Source of the DNA: Girardinichthys multiradiatus
Lineage: Eukaryota; Chordata; Actinopteri; Cyprinodontiformes; Goodeidae
Length of the DNA stretch: 64,000 nt
Direction of reading: 5' to 3'
NCBI RefSeq assembly: GCF_021462225.1
Contig: NC_061806.1
Coordinates: forward strand, 31,369,644 to 31,433,643
Positions 1-11,249 of the stretch are shown here, one piece after another (position 1 is the first letter of the stretch; each line of letters opens with the position of its first letter). Position numbers and translations under genes: made by a program. The notes under the pieces were generated by a model, which was not told the DNA's origin, did no database searches, and was given only the letters and a program-made list of their open reading frames with translations.

Positions 1-2
1 AG

Positions 3-1430
3 TTAGCTCTTGAGGAATGGAGACATTGGCTGGAGGGTGCTAAACACCCCATTTTAGTATGGACCGATCACAGTAATCTGGCCTACTTACAATCAGCCAA
101 AAGACTGAACCCACGCCAATCACGTTGGTCACTTTTCTTCTCCCGGTTCGACCTCTCCATCTCATATAGGCCGGGTTCCAAGAATGTTAAACCGGATGCT
201 TTGTCCCGGCTTAACTCACCAGATACCACGGAGAGGGAGGCAGAACCTTTCGTACCACCTCATTGGACTGTTGGGGCTCTAGTTTGGGAGGTTGAGGATC
301 TTGTGAATCAGGTCAAGCGAAACGAACCTGACCCAGGCACTGGACCTCCTAACAGGGTATTTGTTCCTACATCTGTTAGGTTTAGGCTAATCCATTGGTT
401 TCATACCACTAAGTTTTCAGGTCATCCAGGGGTTAGCCGTACTATTTCACTCATTTCCAGGCGTTTTTGGTGGCCATCCTTCCATAAAGATGTCAGGGAA
501 TATGTACAAGAGTGCTCAGTCTGTGCCAGGCAAAAATCAAGTAACCAGCCAGCATATGGGTTAGTCCAACCACTCAACAACCCCAAACGCCCTTGGTCAC
601 ACATAGCTCTTGATTTTGTGACCGGGTTACCCATCTCTAAAGGTATGACGGTCATCCTCACAATAGTGGACCGTTTTTCTAAGTCCTGCCACCTTGTCCC
701 TTTAAAGAAACTTCCATCTGCTTTTCAGACTGCTCAGCTGTTAGTACAACATGTTTTTCGCTTACATGGCATTCCTCAGGACATTCTGTCTGATCATGGC
801 CCTCAGTTTGTTTCTCGTGTTTGGAAACAGTTTTGTTTAGCTCTGGGAGCTAAGACCTCCCTGACCTCTGGGTACCACCTCCAATCTAATGGACAGACCG
901 AATGTATGAACCAGCAGGTAGAGTCCATTCTCAGGTGCATGACTGCCACATAACCCGTAGATTGGAGTATGTATCTCCCCTGGGTAGAATAGGCCATAAA
1001 TTCACAGATTTCTTCAGCTATTGGCCTTTCACCATTCGAGGTCTCCATCGGCTACCAACCACCACTATTTCCTACTGACGAGAAAGACATAGCTGTTGCC
1101 TCCGTTCGCCACCACATTCGCCGCTGTAAGCGGATCTGGGGAACAGCTTCCAGAGCTCGTCTTTGCACTGTGAACCAAAACAAGAAGTATGCTGACCGAA
1201 GACGGCGGCCTGCTCCGGTGTACCGTCCAGGCCAAAAGGCTTGGTTGTCCTCTCGGGACATACCGTTAAAGGCTCCTCGCTTCATTGGTCCCTACACTAT
1301 TGACTCTGTCATCAGTCCCTCTGCTCTTCATCTTCGTCTGCCTTCTAGCCTACGTATTCATCCGGTGTTTCACGTCTCTCAGATCAAGCCCTTCATTTCC
1401 AGTGCTTCTTCTAAAAACAATATGACAGAA
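3..1430 (+). pseudogene. Ty3/gypsy retrotransposon pol fragment (RNase H end, integrase)
   Basis: One reading frame runs from the window edge to about 1430. It starts inside RNase H ([10 protein letters not shown], then [17 protein letters not shown]), continues through the integrase zinc finger (HTTKFSGH ... CSVCARQK), then the integrase core with [15 protein letters not shown] and NGQTECMNQ holding the three acidic residues, and ends with the C-terminal part ([22 protein letters not shown]). In-frame stops at 951-953 and 990-992 break it. After about 1420 the match ends: no chromodomain, no polypurine tract and no LTR were seen. The element would copy and integrate retrotransposon DNA; this copy cannot. 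The left end continues outside the window. The class is sure; the exact gypsy lineage is not determined. Confidence 0.93.
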
Positions 1431-2854
1431 ACTCTGGACTCGCAAAATTCAACTATGAAATATGTATTTTGTGTCACCAATGTCTTATTACTCCATTAAT
1501 CCTGATATAATGTCATTACTGCCCAATTTCCCAATGTTTTCTTTCAATTTCTGCATTTGTGGGAAAAGCGTGTCACAGGCACTTTAAACTGATGAAAGCG
1601 GCAGTATTATGACATTTTTAGCAGTAGCAGGGTTGGCTACCCTTCACAATACTTCTGGGATTTTTCAGTTTCCACTTTTCAAAATTGGAATGTAAGTTGT
1701 TGGTTGCATGAGATTCAGCAAAGAAGACAGCTGCATTTAATGCTCAAGAAGCCTTTTTTTTGCTTTTTAATTGTCTGACCACAGTTGGTCTACTTTCTGG
1801 TGGAGTTGCCACTGAAAATGAATTCAGCAGTTGCACGTAATGTTTAAAATGACATTCAGATATCCAGGCAAAAAAAATACTGACACGGCACAGAAAATCA
1901 ATTTAAGCAAAGTAAGACCTAAATTATGCAGAGGAGGTGTGAATCAATGTATTGTAAAAACATTCCTAACATGTACTTTCCACTTTGCCTGCCTTTTAAA
2001 ACAGCTTTAAAAATCGCACGGGTTCCTTTACAAGATAAACAATTGAAGGGTTCCTCATGTTTTATTCAAAATCTGAGCCAGTGTATTTTCGCCTGAGTCT
2101 GAACTAGATCCACATCTGTGACCACTTCTGAGCCAAAAAAAAAAACAAAACATCTGCGCCAATTTGTTCAGGACATGACCACTTCATTGGAAATCAAATC
2201 CATCATTCTCGCCATTAGCTGCAGGGTACTAGATGTGTTTCATTAGAGAAAAAGCAGTGCTACAGGGTTGTGGAAAAATATTTGTCCACTGATAGACTTC
2301 TGCTTTTTTATTATACTTAAAGGGTACATATCATGCAAAATCCAATTTTGTAGCCTTTAAATACATTTTGCTGTATACTTTGAGTCGGTAGGACCGCAGA
2401 CAAGTTTAATTTAGTCTCTTCAGGTGCTGCATAGATGTTTAGGTCATATTTGTCAGTCTGTTCAGTTTTCTCTGTCCTCTATTACTTTTTTTTAACTTTT
2501 ACGCTGCAGTATTTGTTTCAGAACTGCTAAACAAGGTCATGGACTTCCAACTGACGTATCTGCCAGCATCAAGAAACATTTGCAGAAAGACTCCCTTTGA
2601 TTAAGGGATCAGTTTCCTATGGTAACAATGGACACAGCAAAGCGGTAAGCTGCAAATAATGCTAAAATGAGAACAAACCTTATTTTAGACATTAATTTAT
2701 TATGTGTTAATATGACGTCCTGGTCATTGTTTTGATAGCATTAGCATTGTGCCTTCTACTTATGTTAGTGCTGCGTGATAAGATTTTCAAATGAGGGTTT
2801 CATTTGTTAAGTGAAAAAAAGTTATATGGAAGACTCACTAATTCTGTTCTAGAC
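1431..2854. other. non-coding stretch, no gene seen
   Basis: AT-rich sequence without a convincing ORF. Around 2320-2400 there is a stretch beginning with a motif (tacatatcatgcaaaatcca) that I associate with dispersed fish DNA-transposon remnants, but no ends could be found, so it is not called as an element. Confidence 0.5.
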
Positions 2855-3290
2855 CTGTTTGGTTGCACCATTCTTGGTGGAAAAAGCTGCGCTAAAGCAC
2901 TTTTTTATCCAATGTTGAGCTTTTGCATCACTGTAGATTATTTTTGTCCCACTCTTCTCTTCAGAATTGTTTAGCTGAGCCACATCAAAAGGCTTTTGAG
3001 TATGAAAGATCTGGTCAAGGTTGTAGTGAGCATCTCAGTTGGACTAAACTTTGGACTTGAACAAGGCCACTCAAAAATCTTTTTTAGCTGTTCAGAGGAC
3101 TTGCCGGTGAGCTTCGGATCACTGCCCTGATGCATTACTCAAGTGTGCTTGGGGTTAAGGTCACAACATTGATGGCTTGACATTCCTCTGCAGGACTTAA
3201 TGCTAGAGAGCAATTTGTCCAGACCTTGAAGTAAAGCAGCTCCAGACCAACAGACTATGGGACAATGTTTGGATGATGGTATGATGTTCC
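2855..3290 (-). pseudogene. decayed Tc1/mariner transposase, C-terminal part
   Basis: Read on the minus strand, the segment follows the second half of a fish Tc1-like transposase gene: a stretch ending in VVTLTPSTLE near 3150, a degraded counterpart of the 'WPSQSPDLNPIE' region near 3060, EEWDK near 2955 and the terminal Gly-Gly-Ala-Thr-like codons near 2860. Many stops and frameshifts are present and neither inverted repeat could be located, so this is an old, dead fragment. In the family, the protein cuts and pastes the element at TA sites. No association with neighbours. The assignment rests on remembered family sequence, hence moderate confidence. Confidence 0.65.
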
Positions 3291-3851
3291 TTTTGTTTTG
3301 TTAATTGCTATGCTAGTTTAACATCATATGTAGAAGGAGACACATCTCCTTACTTCAACATGTCCACACCAGAGCATATAAACATTTAAATGTCTGTTAT
3401 AAATGTATCTATTTTTCCTGGCCTTTGACTGATTGAGTACGAGATCCTAAATACAGTAGTTTTTTGAAGTGTGAACTTGTCTGTTTTATTTATTTTTATT
3501 ACAGTTGTATGCTTTCTGCTATACTATGATTGTTGTTGTGATTCCAAAGCTCTTTGATCAACCGTTGTTTTTAAATGTGTTATATAAATAAATTTGACAT
3601 TTACATAGTTAATCTAAGTGAGGCCAGTAGTGTTTAACTTGTCAAGCATAAGTTAACCACTGTTGCATGTTTTCTTCACTTGTGAATGATGGCTCTGAAA
3701 ATGGTTTGCTGACGTCCCAAAGCATCAGAAATGGCTTTGTAACCCTTTCCAGACTGATGTCAATGTTTTTTGTTTCTCATCTGTTCTTGAATTTCTTTAG
3801 AACAGAGTGTTTTTAAACTGGACTGAAGTTGCAAAATTGGAGCTATTTACG
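3291..3851. other. non-coding stretch, nothing recognised
   Basis: AT-rich, no ORF of interest and no repeat recognised. It may include further decayed sequence of the LINE that becomes recognisable at about 3852, but I cannot support that. Confidence 0.4.
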
Positions 3852-3855
3852 GGAA

Positions 3856-4132
3856 GGGTCAGAGCAGAATCTACCTGCTAAGAAGACTGTGATCTTTTGG
3901 AGTGCAAAGTTTGCTCCTGAAGACTTTTTTTGACTCTGTGCTGCCATTAGCCATCTTCTATAGTGTAGATTGTTGGAACAGCAGCTTATCTACAGCCAAG
4001 AGGAAGTGGTTAGATGAACTTATCAGGAAGGCCAGTTCTGTTCTAGGATGTCCCCCTGACCCAGTGCAGGTGGTAGGAGACAGAACGTCTCTGACAAAAA
4101 TAACATCACAGTTTGACAATGTCTCCCACCCC
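3856..4132 (+). pseudogene. LINE reverse transcriptase C-terminal fragment
   Basis: The frame encodes KGQSRIYLLRRL, one in-frame stop at about 3892, then SLLLKTFFDSVLPLAIFYSV, DCWNSSLS, LIRKASSVLG and FDNVSHP, the typical end of fish L2/CR1-group RT ORFs, where a Cys-Trp and an 'IRKA' motif precede the C-terminal tail. The frame is cut after the proline of SHP by the hAT-like insert; it resumes at 6103 with MHEAVAGLESSFNE, one stop at about 6118, then RRRYTKE and RSFLPAAVRLFNH. The protein would copy LINE RNA into DNA at a nicked target; this copy lacks the catalytic domain. The exact LINE clade is uncertain (L2, CR1 or Rex1-like). Confidence 0.85.
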
Positions 4133-6094
4133 CAGTGGCGCACCCAGCAAGTTTTCACAGAGGGGCGGCACATGGGGCCATTAAAAATATTTGGGTGGCA
4201 CACCAAAATCAAAGCCAATGACTAAATGAAAAATGCTGTGATGCCATAATATTTATCGGAACTGCAAAAAAAAAAACTAAAAAAAACAAACTATCACAGA
4301 TCTTTTGTTTTTACAAATTTATACTTTAACTGAATAGAAAAAAGCATTTGAATTTCCCCAAAACACTTCCCAGCATTTAAAGTTTCACAGTCTACATGTA
4401 GAAGCCCTTGACATAAAAAAAATCCCAGAAGTCTCTGACAAGTGCAGATATGTATTTCTCCTTTTCAGAGCATCCACAATAATACTTGCATCTCCAAAAC
4501 ACTCTCCAGCACACTGAAAACTAGAAAAATAAACATAAATGGATGCACATACAGTGTTTGATAAACACGGTTCTAAACATAACTAAACGCATTTACTGTA
4601 ATGTGATTTCTAAGATTGCTGACCAGTTTATTATGGTGTTGATTGTAGAGTGCACACTGGTTAAATGCCTGTATGACCCCCAAGTCAATGATCAGGCCAG
4701 ATGATGTTTTACAATTTCTATAATAAACAGATTCAGTTGCCATAGTATGGGTGTTTGTGGTTCTACAAAACAGAATACACAATACAGCCTGTGGTTGTTA
4801 TATTTTATGTAATATACTCATATGGGAAGTTGTGGTTATAATGAATTATACACAAATGTTTTATTTATCAGCTTAACTAATTCGCTGAAAGGCCTTTATT
4901 TGTAGCCTGAACTATATTTGATAAGAAATTAAATGAAATATACCAGTTTATCTTTAACTTAGCCCTGTGTTTCAATAACAAATAATGTAGAGATGAAGTT
5001 AGAAAAAGGCAACTAAATATAATAAAAACACCAATTCAAGGTAAAAACTTATTTTTGCTAGCCATATCTTCTATTAAGCAAAAGGAGCAAAACAGAAAAT
5101 GTCCAAAACCACAAACCAAATTAACAAATCATCCTTATAGAACAGTTTACACAACTCTCCAGTCTTATGGACGCACAGCCTTAAAGATACAACATAAACT
5201 TTATCCAAACTCGGCTTCTGATGATCCTCACTGCTTACTTAAATACCATTTGTTTACATCTGTTCTTAACATTACTCACAAACCGGCCCCAGCGGTGATC
5301 CCTATTTTGAAAACGGCATCACAGTCCTGCCTTCAGAACTTAGTTTTACATTGTCATAAAATGTAAAATAATGTAAAATGAATGCGAATACGACAGATTC
5401 GAAGTCATAACCAAACCAAACACTTTTATATAGAATAGCATGCAAAGTTCCTCCCAAGTAAACTTAAGAACAATATAAATCTAAAAGATGACATACTTCT
5501 CTTCGCTTAAGTGCTAAACTTCTGCAAACATGTAAGCTGTGGGTCTCTCACAGGTGGAATGCAGCAAGCTGGAGTCAGTATGAGAGCTAACATACCCCAT
5601 GGATGCAGGGTGTAAATATACAGTGTGCGTCCGACTCAAAGTGAACAGATTAGACACAGCAACATAAATGACAGACACCATCGGACTTTGAGATAGAAAA
5701 GGCTAAACAAATTACTTCAACTCACCAGCTGGATCAGAACCTGCTGCAGCCCTCTGCAGTGCATGACAAATTCTCCCTTATACAGATTACCGAGCTCACC
5801 CTCTTTACTGTGTTATATTTGTTACCGGCCCAACTGCTTACATAATTTAATGAGACAGAGCAGTGGTTCATTACACTATACGTATAAACAAGAAACTTGA
5901 AACATTGTAAGTAGGGCAAACTCTAACCATCCTTTGATGCTGCATTCACCAGTAATCGGAAAAGGCAGGTGTGTTTGACACTTGGAAAACATAGCTTCAG
6001 TCGTTAAACAACAGCTAAACAAATCTGGTGGGTCTACTGGGGTAGCCAGTGTTATTCCATGGTCCACCCTGCCCCCACACTGGCGGCGCCTCTT
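4133..6094. mobile_element. hAT-like non-autonomous DNA transposon, 1.96 kb, with 8-bp target duplication
   Basis: The insert splits the LINE reading frame precisely. It is flanked by the octamers cccacccc (4125-4132) and tccacccc (6095-6102), one mismatch apart. The left end begins cagtggcgcacccag; the reverse complement of the right end begins aagaggcgccgccag, which matches at 11 of 15 positions, an eroded terminal inverted repeat. An 8-bp duplication and CAGTGGCG-type ends are characteristic of the hAT superfamily. No hAT transposase motif was recognised; short ORFs inside look random. It is therefore a mobilised-in-trans derivative or an old element whose transposase is beyond recognition. 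Orientation cannot be assigned. Confidence 0.75.
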
Positions 6095-6460
6095 TCCACC
6101 CCATGCATGAAGCTGTTGCCGGACTGGAGAGCTCCTTCAATGAATGACGTCTGCGTCGTAGGTACACAAAGGAGCATTATCACAGGTCCTTCCTCCCAGC
6201 AGCTGTTAGACTTTTTAACCATCACTGCTCCCAATCGAAGTGTACTGCTTTTATTTGCAGTTTTTCCATTTCTTATAGTATGCTGTTGTTTTTATGCACC
6301 CATATACATGTTTAGGGTTTTTTTTTTCTTTCGACTTTTTGAGTATCTGTAGGCTTCCATTTGCCTTTCCCTTTGGTGCTGGTACACCTGAATTTCCCCA
6401 CTGTGGGACAATAAAGGATATTTCTATTTTATTTTATTTTATTTTATTTTATTTTATTCA

Positions 6461-7823
6461 TAACCTAAAAAATGTTGTTAATCATAGTTAATACATGATT
6501 TAACACGGGGCAATTATAAGTTTTTAATAAGGTATGGCGTGTTTGAATGGGTTTATTCTCATGATAAATTAAATAATTTAAAAAATGCATTTTGTGTTTA
6601 GTTGGGTTATGTTTGTATGATATCAGTTGGTTTGATGATGAAATTAAGTGTGCCAAGAGTAGAAGCAGAAGAAATCTGCTGTTGGCAGATGTTACAGCGC
6701 TGTATTTGTGAAAAATGATCGGTTTTTCCACACATCATTCTCAAAGGGGTTCCTGCTATTGTTGTATCTCACATTACATCATACACAAAATCATGCTTAC
6801 ATGCTAATATTGATTTTGTTTAGCTCTAAAAGTCTGTATTGTATTCCATTCTCAAGATTTCTCTGAAATTGGTCAAAATTCTGTTTAATCAGTTTATAGT
6901 TAAACCAATCATGTAATCATGCATTTGAGAAACAAGTATGGGAACATGATGTTTGTGCCAAAAAGCAGAATGAATCTAAACAACACTGCTGTGCTTTTTT
7001 AATTTCCCAAAGTTGTCAACAAATTCTCACTCTGGCTGTAAAAGCATTTCCTGCATTGAGTCCTCAAAAATCCATTTGCATGCTTACTGAAGACTGAAAT
7101 CAGCCCTTTTCAAAGACAGTATTTGAATGACGATGTTTACATGCAAATCCATCCTGAGTCTTACCTTATTTATATAGCCCAAATTGAAATTTTAATAAGA
7201 CCATATAAACACTAGCACAAAGTCACTAAATACACATATCAACATGAAGTTGATTTCCTTAATAGAAACAACATGTTAGAGAAACTGGATCATTTCAAAT
7301 AGAAGACATGACAAAATAAATGAAAACAAGAGAAATAAATAAGAATGAAATCCTGAGAAACATAAAGTTCACTGCCCAGCATGCTAGAAATTGAGTATTC
7401 TGGCTGTTTAGACAACACACAGCTTTCTTGCTCCAGGACCTTGTCGTGTTCTGTTATTAAAGCAGCCTTGAGCTCGTTCCACTTGGTGAAATCATAGTGA
7501 AGCTAGAGAGAGTTGTTGAAGCCATCTGTCTCTTTAGAAACGCCTTGGCATCCATGCTAAAAGCCTGCCACGTCCTTTGAGGTTGGAAATTTAGACAATT
7601 TCCTGCAGCACCTGTGGCAAAAGGTGAAAGGAAAAATAGGAAAACCTCTAGCTTTCAATTTTTTGATTCCCAGATCTTTTAGATTAATTAAAAACTTAAT
7701 CAGGTAATTTTAAAGACTGAAAACTGAAAATTCAGTTGGCATACAGTTCCTTTCTGTATATGTGCCTCTTATCCTTTTATATGAAATGATCTTGTAAGCT
7801 GTGAGTCCTGAGCTCAAGCATTG
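6461..7823. other. non-coding stretch, nothing recognised
   Basis: AT-rich DNA without a supported gene, terminal repeats or similarity to the other repeats in the window. Confidence 0.5.
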
Positions 7824-8560
7824 CAGTGCCTTGCAAAAGTATTCATACCTCTTAGGCATGTTTATATTTTGTCACATTCTCACAACAGACTTCCATGTAT
7901 TTCATTGGGATTTCATATTATAAACCAACACAAAGTGGTTAATACTTGTGAAGTGGAAGAAAATTCAGATGTGGTTTTAAATGTTTTTCAGAAATGTAAA
8001 TTAACCTCAGAAGTCAGAGGATTGTTGGAGAACATTAATGAACAAACAACATCAGAAAGATCAAAAACACATGTATAACTAGAATGGAGGTTCACCACCC
8101 AGCTAAATAATGAACCCAAAATATATAGCGGGAGCTACAATGGAATGGTTTAAATGAAAGTGTTTTCCTGTGTTAGTCAGACCAGTTCAAAACCAGAATT
8201 GTAGTCAATTAAAATGTGTGGCAAGACTTCAACATTTTTGTACAAAGGCTCCATCCAATCTGACTGACTTCGAGACTGACTTGCATAAGAATAGGCATAT
8301 ATTTCAGTTTGTATGTGCTCAGGTTTGGTAGAGACATACCAAAACATAATTGCAGCTTTAGTAGCTGTGATAACATCTTCTACAAAGTATTGAATCTGAC
8401 TAATTTCATTTTTTTTTATTGAAAATAAATTATTTACCATGTACTACTACTTCCAAGTTGTGCATTGCAAACAAAAATAATGACAAAATGCAAACTTCTG
8501 GATGTGACATGACAAAATGTGAAATAGTTTAAGGAGTATAAATGCTTTTAAAAACCACTG
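7824..8560 (+). mobile_element. decayed, internally shortened Tc1/mariner element
   Basis: The left end reads cagtgccttgcaaaagtatt and continues with 'ttttgtcacattctcac'; the reverse complement of the right end reads cagtggtttttaaaagcatt and continues with 'ttcacattttgtcatgtcac', so two diverged inverted repeats bound about 737 bp. TA follows the right end; the left flank is TG, so the TA duplication is only half preserved. Inside, on the plus strand, fragments of a Tc1-like transposase remain (for example DNA around 8019-8050 and the degraded 'tggcaagactt ... catccaatctgactga' block at 8218-8265). There is no continuous ORF. Full-length relatives are about 1.2-1.6 kb, so roughly half is missing. 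Confidence 0.75.
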
Positions 8561-9309
8561 TACAATATGACATAAAATCCTAATGTTCAAGTTTCCAAGT
8601 CTAAGTTGAATGACTGTCACAGTTGTACAAAACAAACCTAAGTGTACTGAGGTACGACATTCAAATAAATGTGTTTTGTTATCTCTCATTCATCTCACGA
8701 TGGTGGACTGAGCACATATTGGTGCAGATTCACTTTAATGTTGTTACATGCATTCACACCTGGGAACAACCTCTTTAGCTGCAGAAAAATTACAGGTGGA
8801 ATAGCAAATAAAATGCACAGACGAGAGAGAGAGATTTTTAAACTTACATTGATTCCGACATTACGAACTTACTGAAGTTATAAACTCAAAAATAAACAAC
8901 CAAACTCTATATTGACAGAATAAATTACATTGTTCACATCCAAGAGAATAACAAAACATTCACAGTTTTTGTTAACTTAGAAAATCCAAACTACACCTTA
9001 AGGTGTGTAGCTAGCTGTCTATGTAGCATTAATAAAGCATGGAGGCTGACCATGTGGCCGCAGGAACCCGTGACAAGACTCTGGAGTGAGGCTGAATGAA
9101 CCCACGGAGTAGCTTGTCAGGAGGCAGGCCGTGAAGTTGCTCAATATGCTGCATATTGAGTCTAAAATAGATGCTGAAACACACTTTTTGAGAACATAAC
9201 CAACCATAAGACAAAAAAACAACCACAACCTCATCAAAATGAATATTCCAAAAGTATGGGGGACCGATCCTGACAAAATAAAAAATAAAAGCAGAAATAT
9301 ATATATATT
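8561..9309. other. non-coding stretch, nothing recognised
   Basis: No supported gene. The minus-strand ORFs at 9019-9331 are short, overlap each other in two frames and show no family motif. Confidence 0.45.
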
Positions 9310-9440
9310 GTTTTTCCTTTTTCTTAGACATGCATTTTCATCAAGATATGTATATATTTTCTATTTCCTTTTCCTTAGACCTGCATTTTCATCAAGAAAT
9401 GTAAATATTTTCTTTTTCCTTTTCCTTACACATGCCTTTG
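9310..9440. repeat. 51-bp tandem repeat, about 2.5 copies
   Basis: The unit contains 'cttagacatgcattttcatc' followed by an A/T-rich part and a pyrimidine run 'ttttcctt'. Copies begin with cttagac at 9323, cttagac at 9374 and cttacac at 9425, a constant 51-bp spacing; the last copy is partial and diverged. Because 51 is a multiple of three the repeat creates an apparent ORF across it, which I do not regard as a gene. Confidence 0.85.
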
Positions 9441-9540
9441 TTCTTTTTACATTTCCTCATCTCTTTTTCTTTTACCATATGCATTTCTCCTTCATTATGC
9501 AAATGAGGAGGGCTGCCTTCTTCTCTCCAGCTCCTCTACT

Positions 9541-9795
9541 ATTGGTCAATAAACAGGAAGGAGGAGGATCCATGTGCAGGCCGAGGGTGTGTCCCAATTC
9601 AGGGGCTGGATCCTTCCATGTCCGTACTTGCGGGCCGATTACGTCACAGCGCGGCGCGGAAGGTAAGTCAAATGCTGCAGACAAATGTGTCCTTCTTTTG
9701 CCCGATTTGAAGGATGCGTTGTGAGTATCCTTCGCGGTCCATCTTTTCCCATGATTCATTGCGGGTCGAAGCGGTTTGGTCAAACAGGGGCCGCC
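9541..9795 (+). promoter_or_regulatory. CpG-rich 5' region of the SANT/Myb-like gene, possible transposon end
   Basis: GC- and CpG-rich block directly upstream of the first ATG of the SANT/Myb-like pseudogene. It contains 'gtgtgtcccaattcagg' and repeated ccttc/gaagg motifs (for example 9610, 9658, 9700-9712, 9727) that I associate with terminal regions of fish DNA transposons encoding such proteins. A matching inverted copy downstream of the gene was not found, so an element boundary cannot be fixed. A promoter role is inferred from position and base composition only. Confidence 0.45.
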
Positions 9796-9820
9796 ATGGC
9801 GGAACACACTGGCAAAAGCT

Positions 9821-11249
9821 GTGAGTAAACTGTGAAAAATTACACTTCCTGTGACACAAATGAACTTTTACAATGTTTTTAGTGTGGGAATATAACTGTG
9901 TAGACGTGAAAAATCTGCTTGCTTTATCAAGATATCGCTTAATTTCAAACGTGCTCCGACGTGTTCTGAGTTTTCCGCTCCCACCGTAGTAACTGCTGGT
10001 TTGCTTCGCCAGTCCTACCGGCGGTGGGGTGAGCTAACCCGGTAGAGATCTGACCGGACTATTGGCACTGAGCTCCCGCTGGCAGTCATCACAGTGAATG
10101 TTAAACACAAGTGATTTCTAACAGTTTAGTTAGTATTATTTTAATGTATTGTGTCATTTGTTCATGTAAGTCGATTTGACATTACAGGTTAACCTGAATG
10201 TATGGACAATTTTATGTAATCCTACTGTATCGCTGGAGAGTGTGATTGAGAATAAATAAGCTTTTAAATATTCAATTTTGATGAAGAAATGTGCTATATG
10301 TGTTTTTAAAAGTGTATTTATAATTCAGCTAGCATTATAATTTGTGATTCCAGATACAGATGAAGAGAAATACACTTTCAAATGCAAACAAATCTCAGTA
10401 AAGAAGTGAAAAGTTTGAAAGAGCTTGTTTTAGGCATTTGCATAGACATATTTTAATATGTTCTGCAAATTAAGACAAATATAAATTTAAAAAAGACTTT
10501 TTTTACACTGATATTAAGCAAGATTGTTGTTTTGTTGTTTTTATTGTTTAGGGACAAAGGAGCAGACGGGCCAGTTTACTAAGCTCAGGGGTGAGAATGA
10601 CCATCTTTTTACTGGAGCTAAAAACTCAGCCACCGTGGCTTGGAGGTACAATAACAACATTCTTTGCAGTCAGTTTCTGTCAGGTTTAAACAACCTAAAA
10701 TACTTATCACATCACAAAAAGAAAAGAAGGACAAAGAATTAGTTACTTTACTCGCCGCGAGGAGAACGGACAGGGATGTGCTTCCAGTTACAAATCTCCT
10801 ACCGCTCTGAAAAACCTTTGTTCGCACCTCTCTTTTTATTATCTTTAGGGGTTCCCTATTTACAATGACGGTCGCTCTCTAAGGATGGGAAAAACAGCTG
10901 CATTGTAAACAGGTCATAAACACCATTATCTTGTAACAACGCACTTCCACAGTCTCCATCATCTTAAGATCAGTGTGTCTTCTGTTCAGCGCAATCAGCC
11001 ACCCTCTTTATGACACCCTCATCTGTGGCTGCTTCCTTCCCAGCTCCACCTTTGATCCTTGCCTGCAGACAAACTCATCACATCCTTACTCACACATACA
11101 GCATGAAAGGTTATAAAGATCAAATAGTCAAGTTAAAGAAAAGGAAAATATATAAGATAAATCTATATTCAATTATTCCAACAGTTTCTGTCCATTTTCA
11201 AAAACTCTTCTTTCTAACTTTCATAAATATCCATCCAGTGATTAACATA
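9821..11249. other. introns 1 and 2 (first part) of the SANT/Myb-like pseudogene
   Basis: Apart from exon 2 (10552-10645), this stretch holds no gene I can support. Intron 1 (9821-10551) stays CpG-containing until about 10090 and is then AT-rich. Intron 2 begins at 10646 and runs, including the Tc1 insertion, to 12442. Confidence 0.6.

Larger units (their letters stand above)
3852..6460 (+). mobile_element. L2/CR1-like non-LTR retrotransposon, 5'-truncated, split by a hAT-like insert
   Basis: Two separated segments join into one LINE 3' end. The left one (3852-4132) encodes the C-terminal end of a reverse transcriptase ORF; the right one (6103-6460) continues exactly at the next codon and runs through the 3' UTR. 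The tail reads 'gaatttccccactgtgggac', then an AATAAA-like signal (6410-6415) and an ATTTT pentamer array at 6424-6458, as usual for fish L2/CR1/Rex-type LINEs that end in short tandem repeats. The 5' part (endonuclease and most of RT) is absent, as expected for 5' truncation. The 1.96-kb insertion between the two halves is described separately. Confidence 0.85.

Noticed and set aside
4573..5919. Short ORFs inside the hAT-like insert as a remnant transposase
   Set aside because: No hAT dimerisation or catalytic motif could be found in any of them.
9239..9724. 161-codon plus-strand ORF
   Set aside because: Crosses the 51-bp tandem repeat and the CpG-rich 5' region; composition and repeat length explain it.
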